Assembly: GCA_013288005.1 (NCBI GenBank)
Contig: JABDCS010000003.1
Location: 1-64,000, forward strand
Reading direction: 5' to 3'
DNA: 64,000 bases
DNA from: Chlamydiota bacterium
GTDB taxonomy: Bacteria; Chlamydiota; Chlamydiia; Chlamydiales; Rhabdochlamydiaceae
Shown: positions 7,822 to 15,458 of the stretch, piece by piece
Layout: each line of letters opens with the position of its first letter
Numbering within the stretch: position 1 is the stretch's first letter
Notes under the pieces: generated by a model
Told to the model about the DNA's origin: nothing
Seen by the model: only the letters and a program-made list of their open reading frames with translations
Databases searched by the model: none
Program-made: the position numbers and the translations under genes

Positions 7822-10686
7822 ATGGATTTTAAACCTAATCGATTGCTCTCAACTATGTTGACTTGCTTGGTGTGTTATTTTCCCATTCATGCAAGTACGA
7901 ACTCTCAGCTATTTCCTACGATGGAAACCGATGCCCTAATAACGAGTCCGAACTGCGTAAATGTCATCAATGGCGACTATTGCGAATCTACAATTGACCT
8001 CCAAGTCCACGCTGATGGGAAAGATTCTGATGGGATATTCTTAGAACGTGTATTTGGAACAACCACTACGAACACAGGTGAGCTGGTAGATGGTTGGAGA
8101 ATTTTGCCGCAACTTTTTTTAGTCCAGGAAAGTGACAAGACCAATTCCTCTTTCTTCCATGAAGTCGTTTTAGCAAATGGAACAAAAAGGATTTATGAAA
8201 AAGTAGAATCCATTCCTACTCAACTGTTTGGGCAAGAACGTTTATCTAGAATGGGAAGCCAGGTCAAAGAGCCAGAGTATTTCCGTTTAGTCCAAGAAAC
8301 GCTACCTACAAGCAAACAGATCGATTACACATTTGATACGACAGGTAGCCTCAACTTCATTGAATTGAAAAATACGCAAAATCAAGTTTTAGCGTGGATG
8401 CACTTCTCTCATCAGGAAGATAACAATGGATATCGTCTTAAAGTTATCACCAGCGATAATAACCAGCTTGAATATACCCTTACACATCAAAATCTTTCAG
8501 ATGGGTCGCCTACCTATGCTTTATCCCATAAGAGGGGTGGTGATGAAGGCGCTTGCCACTTTCTCTATGAAGCAAAAGATCATGGATGCAGGCTGGTGAA
8601 AAAGGAGTTCCAAGATGGTCGTAGCGTAGACATTGCCTATGATAATTTAGGCCGAGTCAAAACCCTCTCTTTATCTGATCATCCAGTTGGTCCTTCAAAA
8701 CAACAATATCATTTTCATTATGATCAAGGATTCACCGATGTAGTTGACGCGTCCGGTAAGATCAGTCGTTATGAAACTGATGCAGAACGTGTTCTTTCTC
8801 AAACACTCATGGATAGCAGCAGAAAAGTTTTGGACTATCGTGTTTTTAAAAATGACACCTCAACCACTACCTATAAAGAACAAGCTCCTGTTACTGTTCA
8901 AGCTAAGACATTCATTGAAACACATGGCTACTCCGATGACGGCTTAAATGTGCCTCTTAATGCTAAAGAGCAAAAAGGATCCCAACCGAAGAATAGTTAT
9001 GTTAACCTAAGTAATATTGCCCCCATGGGAAAGGCTTATGGTTGGTCTGGCATGAGCTCATCCACTGCTAATAACGGTCAAGTTGCTCAACCAGGACTAA
9101 ATGATAATAACTTAACGACTGACATCGACATACAGCCCAATGGCGACAAAGTCGGCTCTTGGGAAGCGGCCGGAATTATCTGGTCAAGTGCGGCCAATAT
9201 TACATCTGTTAATTTCATCAACGGTTCCGTCACCCGAGATGGAGATGGATTTCTAACCGCAAATTGCAAACTCCAGTTTTCATTCGACGGAACTACATGG
9301 ACAGACTCAGGCTGGAAAATCAGTCCTTCTTATCCTAATTCATCCTCCGCAAATGGCAAAACTTATACCTTTTCTGGATCTGCTGTCAGTGGGGTTATGG
9401 GGGCACGAGTCGTCGGACAAGTCCGTACAAAGGATACTTCCTACCACTGGATTGTCAAAGAGGTCCGCGTCATTGGAAGCATCGGTTCTGTTACGACGTT
9501 CGCTATCACAGCAAGTGCAGGTGGGAATGGATCTATTAGTCCTTCCGGTAATGTTTCGACCGCCCAAGGATCCAACCAGTCATTTACTATTACCCCTGCA
9601 TCAGGTTTCGTGATTGCAAGTGTAATCGTTGATGGTATGGATATGGGACCTATTGGCACTTACACTTTTTCTAATATCCAAGCTAACCATTCGATAAGCG
9701 CTACTTTTAAAACAGGCACAACCACCTGTACAACTCCCCCTGCCGTTCCTACAGGACTCAATTCTCCAAGTCAGACTAGCTCCAGCGTTAATCTATCTTG
9801 GAATCCTGTGGGCATCCCCTCGGGATGTCAGGTAACGTATAACGTATACAATGGCAATACTTTAGCCGCCACCGTTCCCAACGCTAATGCAGTAATTACT
9901 GGATTGTCGGCTAACACTACTTATACATTTACTGTATCTGCTAAAGATGCCGCGGGTGCCTCTGCCCCAAGCAGTGCTCTTGCGGTCAAGACGGCAACGT
10001 CAGGCAATTATACTCCTGAGCAGATACTCGCTGCCATCCAATCGCACATGACCTCTTCTGTTCAAGTAAACAGCCTACCTCACATCAATACAATGACGCG
10101 AGCGATGAACGTCAATGTATATGAAGTAAGCTCTGGCGTCTTCGCTTATACTTCGAGTATGGCCATCGACACAGATGGTAGCGATCCTGATCCAGATCCA
10201 GACCACCAGAATCAGACTACATGGCAAGACAGCAGTGGTGCACACCTTGGTGCCCATCATGTGCCCTTCTATGTATTGGGAGATGATTGTTGGGACAAAA
10301 CCACACCATGCAAGCATTTCTTCTACAAAGAGCATAATATTAAAGGGCGTCAGTTTGCTCTGATCTTTTATAAAGGTAAGGTCATCGGCTCTATCTTCGG
10401 TGATACACAGACTGGAAATCAGCAGACTACCTCAGATAATGATTCTCGCGAACTCGGAGAGGCCTCTGTTGCTGCGGCAAGTATGCTCGGCATACCTAGC
10501 AGTGGAACAACTGGCGGGGTAAATAACGGTGTAACTGTCGTCATTTTCTCTGGTCCAGACTGGGTCATACAAGGAACGAATCAGGGTACAGGTCCTGTAG
10601 GTTCTGCGACTGGATCACTCAATGGCAACGCTCAAGCCCTCGTGCAAAAAGCCTTGAACACATTGGGAAGCTCATTCGGTCTATAA
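7822..10686 (+). CDS. Large secreted multidomain protein with C-terminal GH75 chitosanase-like domain
   Basis: The 954-residue protein opens with a signal peptide (MDFKPNRLLSTMLTCLVCYF..., cleavage likely after HAS). Residues ~30-370 are Rhs/YD-like, with FDTTGSLNFIEL and YDNLGRVKTLSL. Next comes a discoidin-like segment (~395-555, ending WIVKEVRVIG), a bacterial repeat domain (~560-632, ITASAGGNGSISPSG), a fibronectin type III domain (~635-730) and a C-terminal catalytic-type domain. The last has MAIDTDGSDPDPDPDHQNQ, LGAHHVPFYVLGDD, GKVIGSIFGDTQTG and ELGEASVAAASMLGIP, which match GH75 chitosanases; the acidic residues in the first block are candidates for catalysis. GH75 cleaves beta-1,4-glucosamine polymers. 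An AGGAG precedes the ATG. The domain chain suggests surface display or secretion with carbohydrate binding, perhaps acting on an amoeba wall or cyst, which is inference. Confidence 0.75.
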   Translation: MDFKPNRLLSTMLTCLVCYFPIHASTNSQLFPTMETDALITSPNCVNVINGDYCESTIDLQVHADGKDSDGIFLERVFGTTTTNTGELVDGWRILPQLFLVQESDKTNSSFFHEVVLANGTKRIYEKVESIPTQLFGQERLSRMGSQVKEPEYFRLVQETLPTSKQIDYTFDTTGSLNFIELKNTQNQVLAWMHFSHQEDNNGYRLKVITSDNNQLEYTLTHQNLSDGSPTYALSHKRGGDEGACHFLYEAKDHGCRLVKKEFQDGRSVDIAYDNLGRVKTLSLSDHPVGPSKQQYHFHYDQGFTDVVDASGKISRYETDAERVLSQTLMDSSRKVLDYRVFKNDTSTTTYKEQAPVTVQAKTFIETHGYSDDGLNVPLNAKEQKGSQPKNSYVNLSNIAPMGKAYGWSGMSSSTANNGQVAQPGLNDNNLTTDIDIQPNGDKVGSWEAAGIIWSSAANITSVNFINGSVTRDGDGFLTANCKLQFSFDGTTWTDSGWKISPSYPNSSSANGKTYTFSGSAVSGVMGARVVGQVRTKDTSYHWIVKEVRVIGSIGSVTTFAITASAGGNGSISPSGNVSTAQGSNQSFTITPASGFVIASVIVDGMDMGPIGTYTFSNIQANHSISATFKTGTTTCTTPPAVPTGLNSPSQTSSSVNLSWNPVGIPSGCQVTYNVYNGNTLAATVPNANAVITGLSANTTYTFTVSAKDAAGASAPSSALAVKTATSGNYTPEQILAAIQSHMTSSVQVNSLPHINTMTRAMNVNVYEVSSGVFAYTSSMAIDTDGSDPDPDPDHQNQTTWQDSSGAHLGAHHVPFYVLGDDCWDKTTPCKHFFYKEHNIKGRQFALIFYKGKVIGSIFGDTQTGNQQTTSDNDSRELGEASVAAASMLGIPSSGTTGGVNNGVTVVIFSGPDWVIQGTNQGTGPVGSATGSLNGNAQALVQKALNTLGSSFGL

Positions 10687-10700
10687 ATCGGCATGAAAAG

Positions 10701-10729
10701 ATCGAGAGGAAAACCCATTTCCTCTCGAT
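10701..10729 (+). terminator. Hairpin after the chitosanase-like gene
   Basis: A perfect 12-base inverted repeat (ATCGAGAGGAAA and its complement) with a five-base loop lies 15 bases after the stop. The following tract is only moderately T-rich. It sits between convergent genes and may stop transcription from both sides. Confidence 0.6.
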
Positions 10730-10778
10730 TCATTATTGAACTCTAGACTCCTAAAACTCGATCTTATTCCACTCTACT

Positions 10779-11174
10779 TTATAAAATAGCACAGCGGCAT
10801 CTTCTATCTTTATTTTGCTCGAGATCTTCCACTGGTGATACTCTACCGCCTAGCGATTCTAAGCGTAACTGTACAGGGTTGACTAATCTCATGGTCCATT
10901 CTGATCCTTCTACAGCATTGCGTACAATTGCTCGGATATCATTATTTACAATTTCTTCAGGCGACATTAATTGCCAATCTATAAGGACAGCTTTAGAATT
11001 GCCATGTGGAGTAGGAACAAATAAATGGCAGGTATTTCTACATTTTTCTACTAAATCAATAAAGGCTTGATAATCTTCAATTTTGAGTTGTTTAAGTTGT
11101 ATTAAAACACTGGTCAGTGTTTCTTCTCTAAGTTGATAACCATCCTTCAAAGTCAGCATCGTTGGCCCTGACAT
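10779..11174 (-). CDS. Small protein family with C-terminal CaaX-like motif (CAIL), intact copy 1
   Basis: I do not recognise the family. From ATG 11174, preceded by AGAGGTG, it encodes about 131 residues (MSGPTMLTLKDGYQL...). A longer in-frame start at 11339 would run through a decayed duplicate of the gene's own 3' end, so it is rejected. It resembles copy 2 at 12377-12739: both start with a TLK(D/N)GY motif, then a helical region ending in VxKCR, then VLIDxxxMS, a DIxxIVxN motif, W-x-(M/V)-x-(L/F)-x-NP, and a Cys-rich basic tail. The tail here is KDRRCRCAIL: CAIL fits a prenylation CaaX box, with basic residues before it as in Rho/Ras proteins. No signal peptide or membrane helix is seen. 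I infer a secreted effector lipidated by the host. Confidence 0.7.
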   Translation of the reverse strand: MSGPTMLTLKDGYQLREETLTSVLIQLKQLKIEDYQAFIDLVEKCRNTCHLFVPTPHGNSKAVLIDWQLMSPEEIVNNDIRAIVRNAVEGSEWTMRLVNPVQLRLESLGGRVSPVEDLEQNKDRRCRCAIL

Positions 11175-11227
11175 ATTCACCTCTGTAAAGTTTTTAAATG
11201 CGGGACAGTATAATCCCTTTATCAATT

Positions 11228-11332
11228 TTACAAAATAGCAGAACAGTCGAACTTTTCTTCCCCGTTTTCCACCGATGCTACTCTCTATGCAAATGGATTG
11301 ACTACTTTCACAGATCAATCCGATCCTTCTAC
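11228..11332 (-). pseudogene. Decayed 3' remnant of the CaaX-tail gene family
   Basis: Read on the minus strand this stretch gives VEGSD-stop-SVKVVNPFA-stop-RVASVEN...FDCSAIL-stop. It aligns with the end of copy 1 (VEGSEWTMRLVNPVQLRLES...CRCAIL). The TGG tryptophan codon has become TGA and a second stop follows, so this is a dead copy. It lies between copy 1 and the TylF-like gene, whose last bases it touches. It shows that the family expanded by tandem duplication. Confidence 0.65.
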
Positions 11333-12129
11333 TGAACAATTATAAAAGATGCCTGCTCAAAATACTGATTAAAGGCTAGAGGTTTAGCTTTTTTTCCCGA
11401 TTTATGAAGAAACTCCTGAAAGGCTTTATATTCATGCTGTTCGTAGTTGGGATAGTTGTAATATTCATCAAAAACAATGACGGATCCAGGTACAAGATTA
11501 TCACCTAAAACTTCAAAGACAGTTTTCGTCGCTTCATAAATATCGCAATCGATGTGCACGAAGGCTATTGGAGTTTCTCCTAAAGATTGCTCTTTAAACT
11601 TGGGCAATGTTTCCTCAAACATCCCCTTGATCAGTCTCACATTATGAAGAACGGCTGGCAGCATTTGCGGGTTTTTAAAAGCAAATGTCTTTTCAGGGAT
11701 TGAAGCATCGGGTCTAACCCAATCAGAAGGCAGACCTTCAAATGAGTCAAAGCCATAGATCACTTTTTCAGGATTCAAAGCCGCTATAAAATTAATAGTT
11801 CTTCCGGTACAGACGCCCATTTCTAGGTAAGCACCTTCAAGAGTTACGTAATCAGAGGCATATCGTAAATGTCCCGCATCTGTATTTAGGGCAACTGCCT
11901 CGGCAAAATGCTGCTCCACAAATTCTCTAACTTCCTTTTTTTCTCCATAATACTTATCCCACGGGAAAAAGTTGATAACTTGATGCCCTTTCCAGCAATA
12001 GGATTCCACCTCGGGCAAAACGATTACCTGATGCCAATTAAACTTCTGCGAAGTTTCCGTTTCTTCCGCAATAAGATTTCCACAGATTATGCACAAACCA
12101 AAGCACGCATTTCGTAGAGTAGTAAACAT
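11329..12129 (-). CDS. TylF/MycF-like SAM-dependent O-methyltransferase with N-terminal signal-like segment
   Basis: The 266-residue protein contains YLEMGVCTGRTINFIA, IYGFDSFEGLPSDW, VRLIKGMFEETLPKF, FVHIDCDIYEATKTV and VIVFDEYYNYP. These match the SAM-binding and metal-binding blocks of the macrocin O-methyltransferase (TylF/MycF) family, which methylates sugar hydroxyls. The first ~22 residues (MFTTLRNACFGLCIICGNLIAEE) look like a signal peptide, which is odd for a SAM-using enzyme and may mean it acts outside the cytoplasm, perhaps in the host. AAGAGAG precedes the ATG. It is flanked on both sides by copies and remnants of the CaaX-tail family. Substrate unknown. Confidence 0.75.
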   Translation of the reverse strand: MFTTLRNACFGLCIICGNLIAEETETSQKFNWHQVIVLPEVESYCWKGHQVINFFPWDKYYGEKKEVREFVEQHFAEAVALNTDAGHLRYASDYVTLEGAYLEMGVCTGRTINFIAALNPEKVIYGFDSFEGLPSDWVRPDASIPEKTFAFKNPQMLPAVLHNVRLIKGMFEETLPKFKEQSLGETPIAFVHIDCDIYEATKTVFEVLGDNLVPGSVIVFDEYYNYPNYEQHEYKAFQEFLHKSGKKAKPLAFNQYFEQASFIIVQ

Positions 12130-12161
12130 GATTTCTCTCTTGGAATTTCATTAAAGATTGG

Positions 12162-12187
12162 GCTCTAAAAATTGAAATTTTTAGAGC
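12162..12187 (-). terminator. Long AT-rich hairpin between CaaX-family remnant and TylF-like gene
   Basis: GCTCTAAAAATT and its exact complement form a 12-base palindrome with two central bases. On the minus strand it lies after the remnant's stop and before the methyltransferase start, so it probably ends the upstream transcript. No strong T tract follows the outer stem. Confidence 0.5.
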
Positions 12188-12210
12188 AAAGATTTAGTCA
12201 GTGTGTCTAG

Positions 12211-12400
12211 TTAAAAAATATGACAAGAGGGGTTTTCTTTTTTAGGCTTGCTAGTCTCAAGTTTTGAAACTCTATCAGATCTCAAGGGATTTCTGAACTC
12301 CACAGCGGCCTCATTTCCTTTAACAGCATTTAACACAACTTGTTGGATATCTATATCGACTTTTCCATCTGCAGTATCATAAAATATGACAGCATGTAGG
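12211..12400 (-). pseudogene. 3' fragment of the CaaX-tail family (tail CHIF)
   Basis: In a frame different from that of copy 2's end, the minus strand reads HAVIFYDTADGKVDIDIQQ...VEFRNPLRSDRVSKLE...ENPSCHIF-stop, stopping at 12211-12213. It aligns with the last ~60 residues of copy 2 (KDGTVRRDIQEIVLN...CCHIL). It has no start or ribosome binding site, and a TAA closes its frame just upstream, so it is a duplicated 3' end attached behind copy 2. Its tail CHIF again fits a CaaX pattern, and no stop breaks it, which suggests a fairly recent duplication. Confidence 0.65.
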
Positions 12401-12739
12401 TTCTTTTATTGGCTTACATTTATGTACTAGCGAAACCCTATCACGGTTCAGAGGATTCGTGAACTTAACATTCCAGCCAGATCCACTAATATTATTTAAC
12501 ACAATTTCTTGAATATCTCTACGCACAGTTCCATCCTTAGACATCCAGCGTAAATCTATAAGAACATCCTTAGGATTTAAGCTTACACCAGAAAGGAGTG
12601 GATCCGATGGATCTCTACACTTTTGCACCAAAGTCAAAAAGACTTCAATATGGTTTTCCTGAAGATCTTCAAGTTGGTAAAAAACATTTTCATTTATAGG
12701 AAATGGATAACCATTTTTCAATGTTGCGATCGCCGACAT
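12377..12739 (-). CDS. Small protein family with C-terminal CaaX-like motif (CHIL), intact copy 2
   Basis: From ATG 12739, preceded by AGAGGG, this encodes 120 residues (MSAIATLKNGYPF...). An upstream in-frame start at 12796 has no ribosome binding site. It shares with copy 1 the TLKNGY start, the LVQKCR motif, DVLIDLRWMS, DIQEIVLN, and a W-x-V-x-F-x-NP motif. It ends KEPTCCHIL: CHIL fits CaaX with X = Leu (geranylgeranyl type), and the cysteine before it could take a second lipid. The function is unknown. The conserved length and tail in otherwise diverged copies suggest the tail is what selection keeps. Confidence 0.7.
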   Translation of the reverse strand: MSAIATLKNGYPFPINENVFYQLEDLQENHIEVFLTLVQKCRDPSDPLLSGVSLNPKDVLIDLRWMSKDGTVRRDIQEIVLNNISGSGWNVKFTNPLNRDRVSLVHKCKPIKEPTCCHIL

Positions 12740-12828
12740 AATCCCTCTTTTGTTAACAAGTAATATTGGCTCTTTCAGGAGTGAAATTTTTTGCAAAGAC
12801 CGTATTGCAGGTATGGATCTCGGATAAA

Positions 12829-13572
12829 TTAACTCATCTCAGCAATGAGTTGAGAACATCCGTTAATTTTTGTAAGAAGACTAACATTATTAGAAATATT
12901 ATACTCGGCTGCTAATTCAACGTCTTCTCTAAATCCACGAAGTACAAGCTCCTGACCAGATTCACAAGCCAGCAATTTATTTCTTAAATCACGGGATGCT
13001 GATGTGAAAGATTGAATACAAGAGTCCGCTTCAAGAGTTTTTTCACCTTGGAGGTTGGCTAGAATACTTCCCACCCCCCAATAATCTTCAATAGAAGGCC
13101 TTAGCGATTTATTAGAATAACGCTCACCTGCCGCTACAAATAAAACAGGAAAGAACTCCTTAAAATTTAACCTAGCGGTTAAAAATGCAGCATTCCTAAA
13201 ACATCCCGTAAAAACCGGTTTTCCTAATCGCGAAGCCCTATCAACCAATGTTGATCCATTTGGAGAAGGCAAAAGGATAGGTTGTTTGTAATCTAGAATT
13301 TGCATGCTGGATGGAGATGAAGTAACACCTATATCATTTCTTTTTTTTGTCAATAGGGCCTTATATTCCTTTGCAAGGGCGAATAATTGGTCTTCCTTTT
13401 CTATTTCTGTGGGGATTACTGAACATCCTTTAGAAAGGGCTATGTCCACGGTAGTGCTAAAAGATAATATGTCGACAATGACAATAGCGTTAAAGAACTC
13501 ACCATAATAGGTAAGACCATCCTGACCCCAACAGATGTGATGCTTGCGAGCGACAGGAAAATTTAAAGTCAC
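12829..13572 (-). CDS. ComB-like 2-phosphosulfolactate phosphatase family protein
   Basis: The 247-residue protein fits the ComB fold: an early IVIVDILSFSTTVDIALSKG block, PILLPSPNGSTLVDRA (the family's TTNGT-like loop), GCFRNAAFLTARL, LFVAAGERYSN, and IEDYWGVGSIL. ComB removes phosphate from 2-phosphosulfolactate in coenzyme M synthesis in archaea. Bacterial homologues occur without that pathway and their substrate is usually unknown. The start is a GTG at 13572 with AGGA four bases before it. It lies just upstream of the CaaX-tail copies on the same strand, but I see no functional link. No other sulfolactate gene is in the window. Confidence 0.7.
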   Translation of the reverse strand: MTLNFPVARKHHICWGQDGLTYYGEFFNAIVIVDILSFSTTVDIALSKGCSVIPTEIEKEDQLFALAKEYKALLTKKRNDIGVTSSPSSMQILDYKQPILLPSPNGSTLVDRASRLGKPVFTGCFRNAAFLTARLNFKEFFPVLFVAAGERYSNKSLRPSIEDYWGVGSILANLQGEKTLEADSCIQSFTSASRDLRNKLLACESGQELVLRGFREDVELAAEYNISNNVSLLTKINGCSQLIAEMS

Positions 13573-13927
13573 TTATCCTACAGTATTAACTCGTCAGAGA
13601 CCTTATAGCCTCTAATTACAAATCGCCCCTATCAGTTAAGGAGCTTCTATAGGCCATAATCCCTTAATGTCCAACCGAAGTTTACTAAAGACCCTATCTT
13701 GCCTGAGTTTATCCAATATTTGGAAGATCCCCACTACATTCAACCTCAGATTAAATTATCCTCCATCGTTTAAATAGGAGCGAACAAGGGCATTTGCTAC
13801 AAATATTCCAAAAATTACATCCCCAAGGCACGACGAATTAAAAAAAAAGAAAAATGGATTACCACGGGGTTGGAAACCAAGAGTAATCCATCTGAAACAG
13901 ATGCTTAAGGATATTCTAATCACGCTC
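13573..13927. other. Gene-poor region with a possible coding remnant (13690-13773) and a terminator
   Basis: This 355-base stretch has no convincing gene. On the plus strand, 13690-13773 reads DPILPEFIQYLEDPHYIQPQ... before a stop. It looks like protein but has no start, so it may be the tail of a lost gene. A 65-residue minus-strand frame at 13756-13953 has a run of phenylalanines created by an A tract and overlaps a terminator; I reject it. Confidence 0.4.
13838..13890 (-). terminator. Rho-independent terminator for the 13928-14344 gene
   Basis: On the minus strand, stem TGGATTAC pairs with GTAATCCA (13855-13862 with 13883-13890), with an inner TTGG/CCAA pair. It is followed by a long T-rich run (A-run at 13840-13854 on the plus strand). 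Position and U tract fit a terminator just after the hypothetical gene. Confidence 0.7.
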
Positions 13928-14344
13928 TTAGATCTTAGATCGATGTTTTTCAAAAATAGAGCGAACTATCTCATCCTCAACTGCATATTCGAATTTTGCT
14001 TCTTTAGCGGCAATGGCCTTATCGATTAATTCAACTTCTGCCGTGGTTGCGATCCTCATACAGAGCTGCTCTTTCAATTGTGAGTCGATTAATGCACAAT
14101 TGCCATGCGAATCCTGAGGTTTTAATACTCTTATCATCAAATAGCCTTTTTCATTCCTCTCCCACCTAAGCGGGACCTCTTCGATAAATCCAAATCGAGT
14201 ATTTCCTTCGGTAAGCCATTTAGTTGCTCCAATGTAATAAGAGGACGTCTGATAAGCGACGATTCTACCAGCGAAAGGAGTCACTTGATCCCAAGATTGA
14301 ATTGTTTGAAAGCTCGAACTGACTGATGAACTTGATGAACTCAT
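13928..14344 (-). CDS. Hypothetical protein with serine-rich N-terminus
   Basis: The 138-residue protein is not recognised. It starts MSSSSSSVSSSFQ after AAGGAAA, a serine-rich leader like those of several chlamydial type III substrates. It then has a beta-rich middle (GRIVAYQTSSYYIG, GFIEEVPLRWERNEKGYLMIRVL) and a helical C-terminus rich in Glu, Ala and Lys. It has no signal peptide or membrane helix. A good terminator follows. Its neighbours suggest no function. A small secreted effector is possible from the leader alone. Confidence 0.6.
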   Translation of the reverse strand: MSSSSSSVSSSFQTIQSWDQVTPFAGRIVAYQTSSYYIGATKWLTEGNTRFGFIEEVPLRWERNEKGYLMIRVLKPQDSHGNCALIDSQLKEQLCMRIATTAEVELIDKAIAAKEAKFEYAVEDEIVRSIFEKHRSKI

Positions 14345-14422
14345 AGGTTTCCTTATTTTGAAATTTCAGCGACTAAAATAATCCTAACTCAAATTAACAA
14401 AATCTTAATTTTCAAGATTGAA

Positions 14423-15256
14423 TTATTCGGAAACCTTAGGTTTACACTGACGTTGACGAAAAAGTTCATAGAGAAGAATCGAACCTGCTGCAGCGATATT
14501 TAAAGAAGTAAACTCCCCCTTCAAAGGAATCTGAACAAACTGATCGGCGATTTCCTGATAGCCTACACTCACACCGTGAGTTTCATTTCCCAATACTACA
14601 AAAAGAATATCAGCATTCCACCGGCCTTCTTCTAAGTTGATTGAGCCCCGATTGCCTGTAACCACAACCTCTACTTGGTGATTCTCTTTCCATTTTTCTA
14701 ATCTTTGGGTAAAAGAGCGAACTCCCTCGACACGGTATATAGAAGATGAGAAAAAAGTCCCTCGACTAGCACGAATACATTGGGGATCGAATTCATCTGC
14801 CCCATGGCCAGAAATAATAAAAGTGGAAACTCCAAAAGCAACACCTGAGCGAATCATCATTCCTAAATTACCAGGGCTTTTGGGTTCATCAAAGACTACG
14901 ACTACTTCTTGTGGCTGGAGATGATAGGTCTCCAAAGAACGCAGGGGCTGTTCCACAATTGCGACCATCTCGGCACTCTCAGTTTTATCGGAGATTTTTT
15001 CCATAAGCGGGTTTGTAAGCGCATAAGCTGTATCGCAGTCATGGAACTCTAAAACTTTTTGAGCCCAAGAAGGCAAGGATTGTTCTTGGCTGTAGTACAA
15101 AGAACGGATTTTCCACCCTTTTCTCAACGCCTCTTCTATGGCCAACCGCCCTTCAATTACGAATTCTTGATAACGATGACGCTTATTCCGATTGGTCTGC
15201 AAAGTATAGACCCGTTGGAGCTCATTCGTCTCTCGATTTAAAGAAATAATTTTCAT
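14423..15256 (-). CDS. TrmH/SpoU-family RNA 2'-O-methyltransferase
   Basis: The 277-residue protein has an N-terminal substrate-binding domain (FVIEGRLAIEEALRKGWKI, ~30-50) and a C-terminal SPOUT domain. The latter has motif 1 VFDEPKSPGNLGMMIRSGVAFG, motif 2 FVVLGNETHGVS and motif 3 IPLKGEFTSLNIAAAGSILLYE. In this family the Asn-Leu-Gly arginine block and the Ser-Leu-Asn loop form the knotted SAM site, and the enzyme methylates ribose 2'-OH in rRNA or tRNA. Which RNA is modified cannot be read from the sequence. It stands alone, divergent from the GNAT gene downstream. All three motifs are intact. Confidence 0.88.
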   Translation of the reverse strand: MKIISLNRETNELQRVYTLQTNRNKRHRYQEFVIEGRLAIEEALRKGWKIRSLYYSQEQSLPSWAQKVLEFHDCDTAYALTNPLMEKISDKTESAEMVAIVEQPLRSLETYHLQPQEVVVVFDEPKSPGNLGMMIRSGVAFGVSTFIISGHGADEFDPQCIRASRGTFFSSSIYRVEGVRSFTQRLEKWKENHQVEVVVTGNRGSINLEEGRWNADILFVVLGNETHGVSVGYQEIADQFVQIPLKGEFTSLNIAAAGSILLYELFRQRQCKPKVSE

Positions 15257-15458
15257 ATATGCATTCTTGTCTTAGGTCTTGAAACGAAAGGGGGAAGTTT
15301 CTTATGACGCAAGGCATTATACAAAAAAACAGCGATGAAGAGAAGCCTGCTGTAGGAGGATCAAAGATATATTTTTCTAAAAAAAAGCGTAAATTACTAT
15401 TTACCCCCTTTTAAAAATGGATTATACTTTCTCATCTTTTCTCTATGGAGATTGGCTA

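Noticed and set aside
11175-11339. N-terminal extension of CaaX copy 1
   Set aside because: The extension is the wrong frame of a decayed duplicate of the gene's 3' end; ATG 11174 has a good ribosome binding site.
13756-13953. 65-residue minus-strand frame
   Set aside because: Its phenylalanine run comes from the A tract of a terminator, and it overlaps the end of the 13928 gene.
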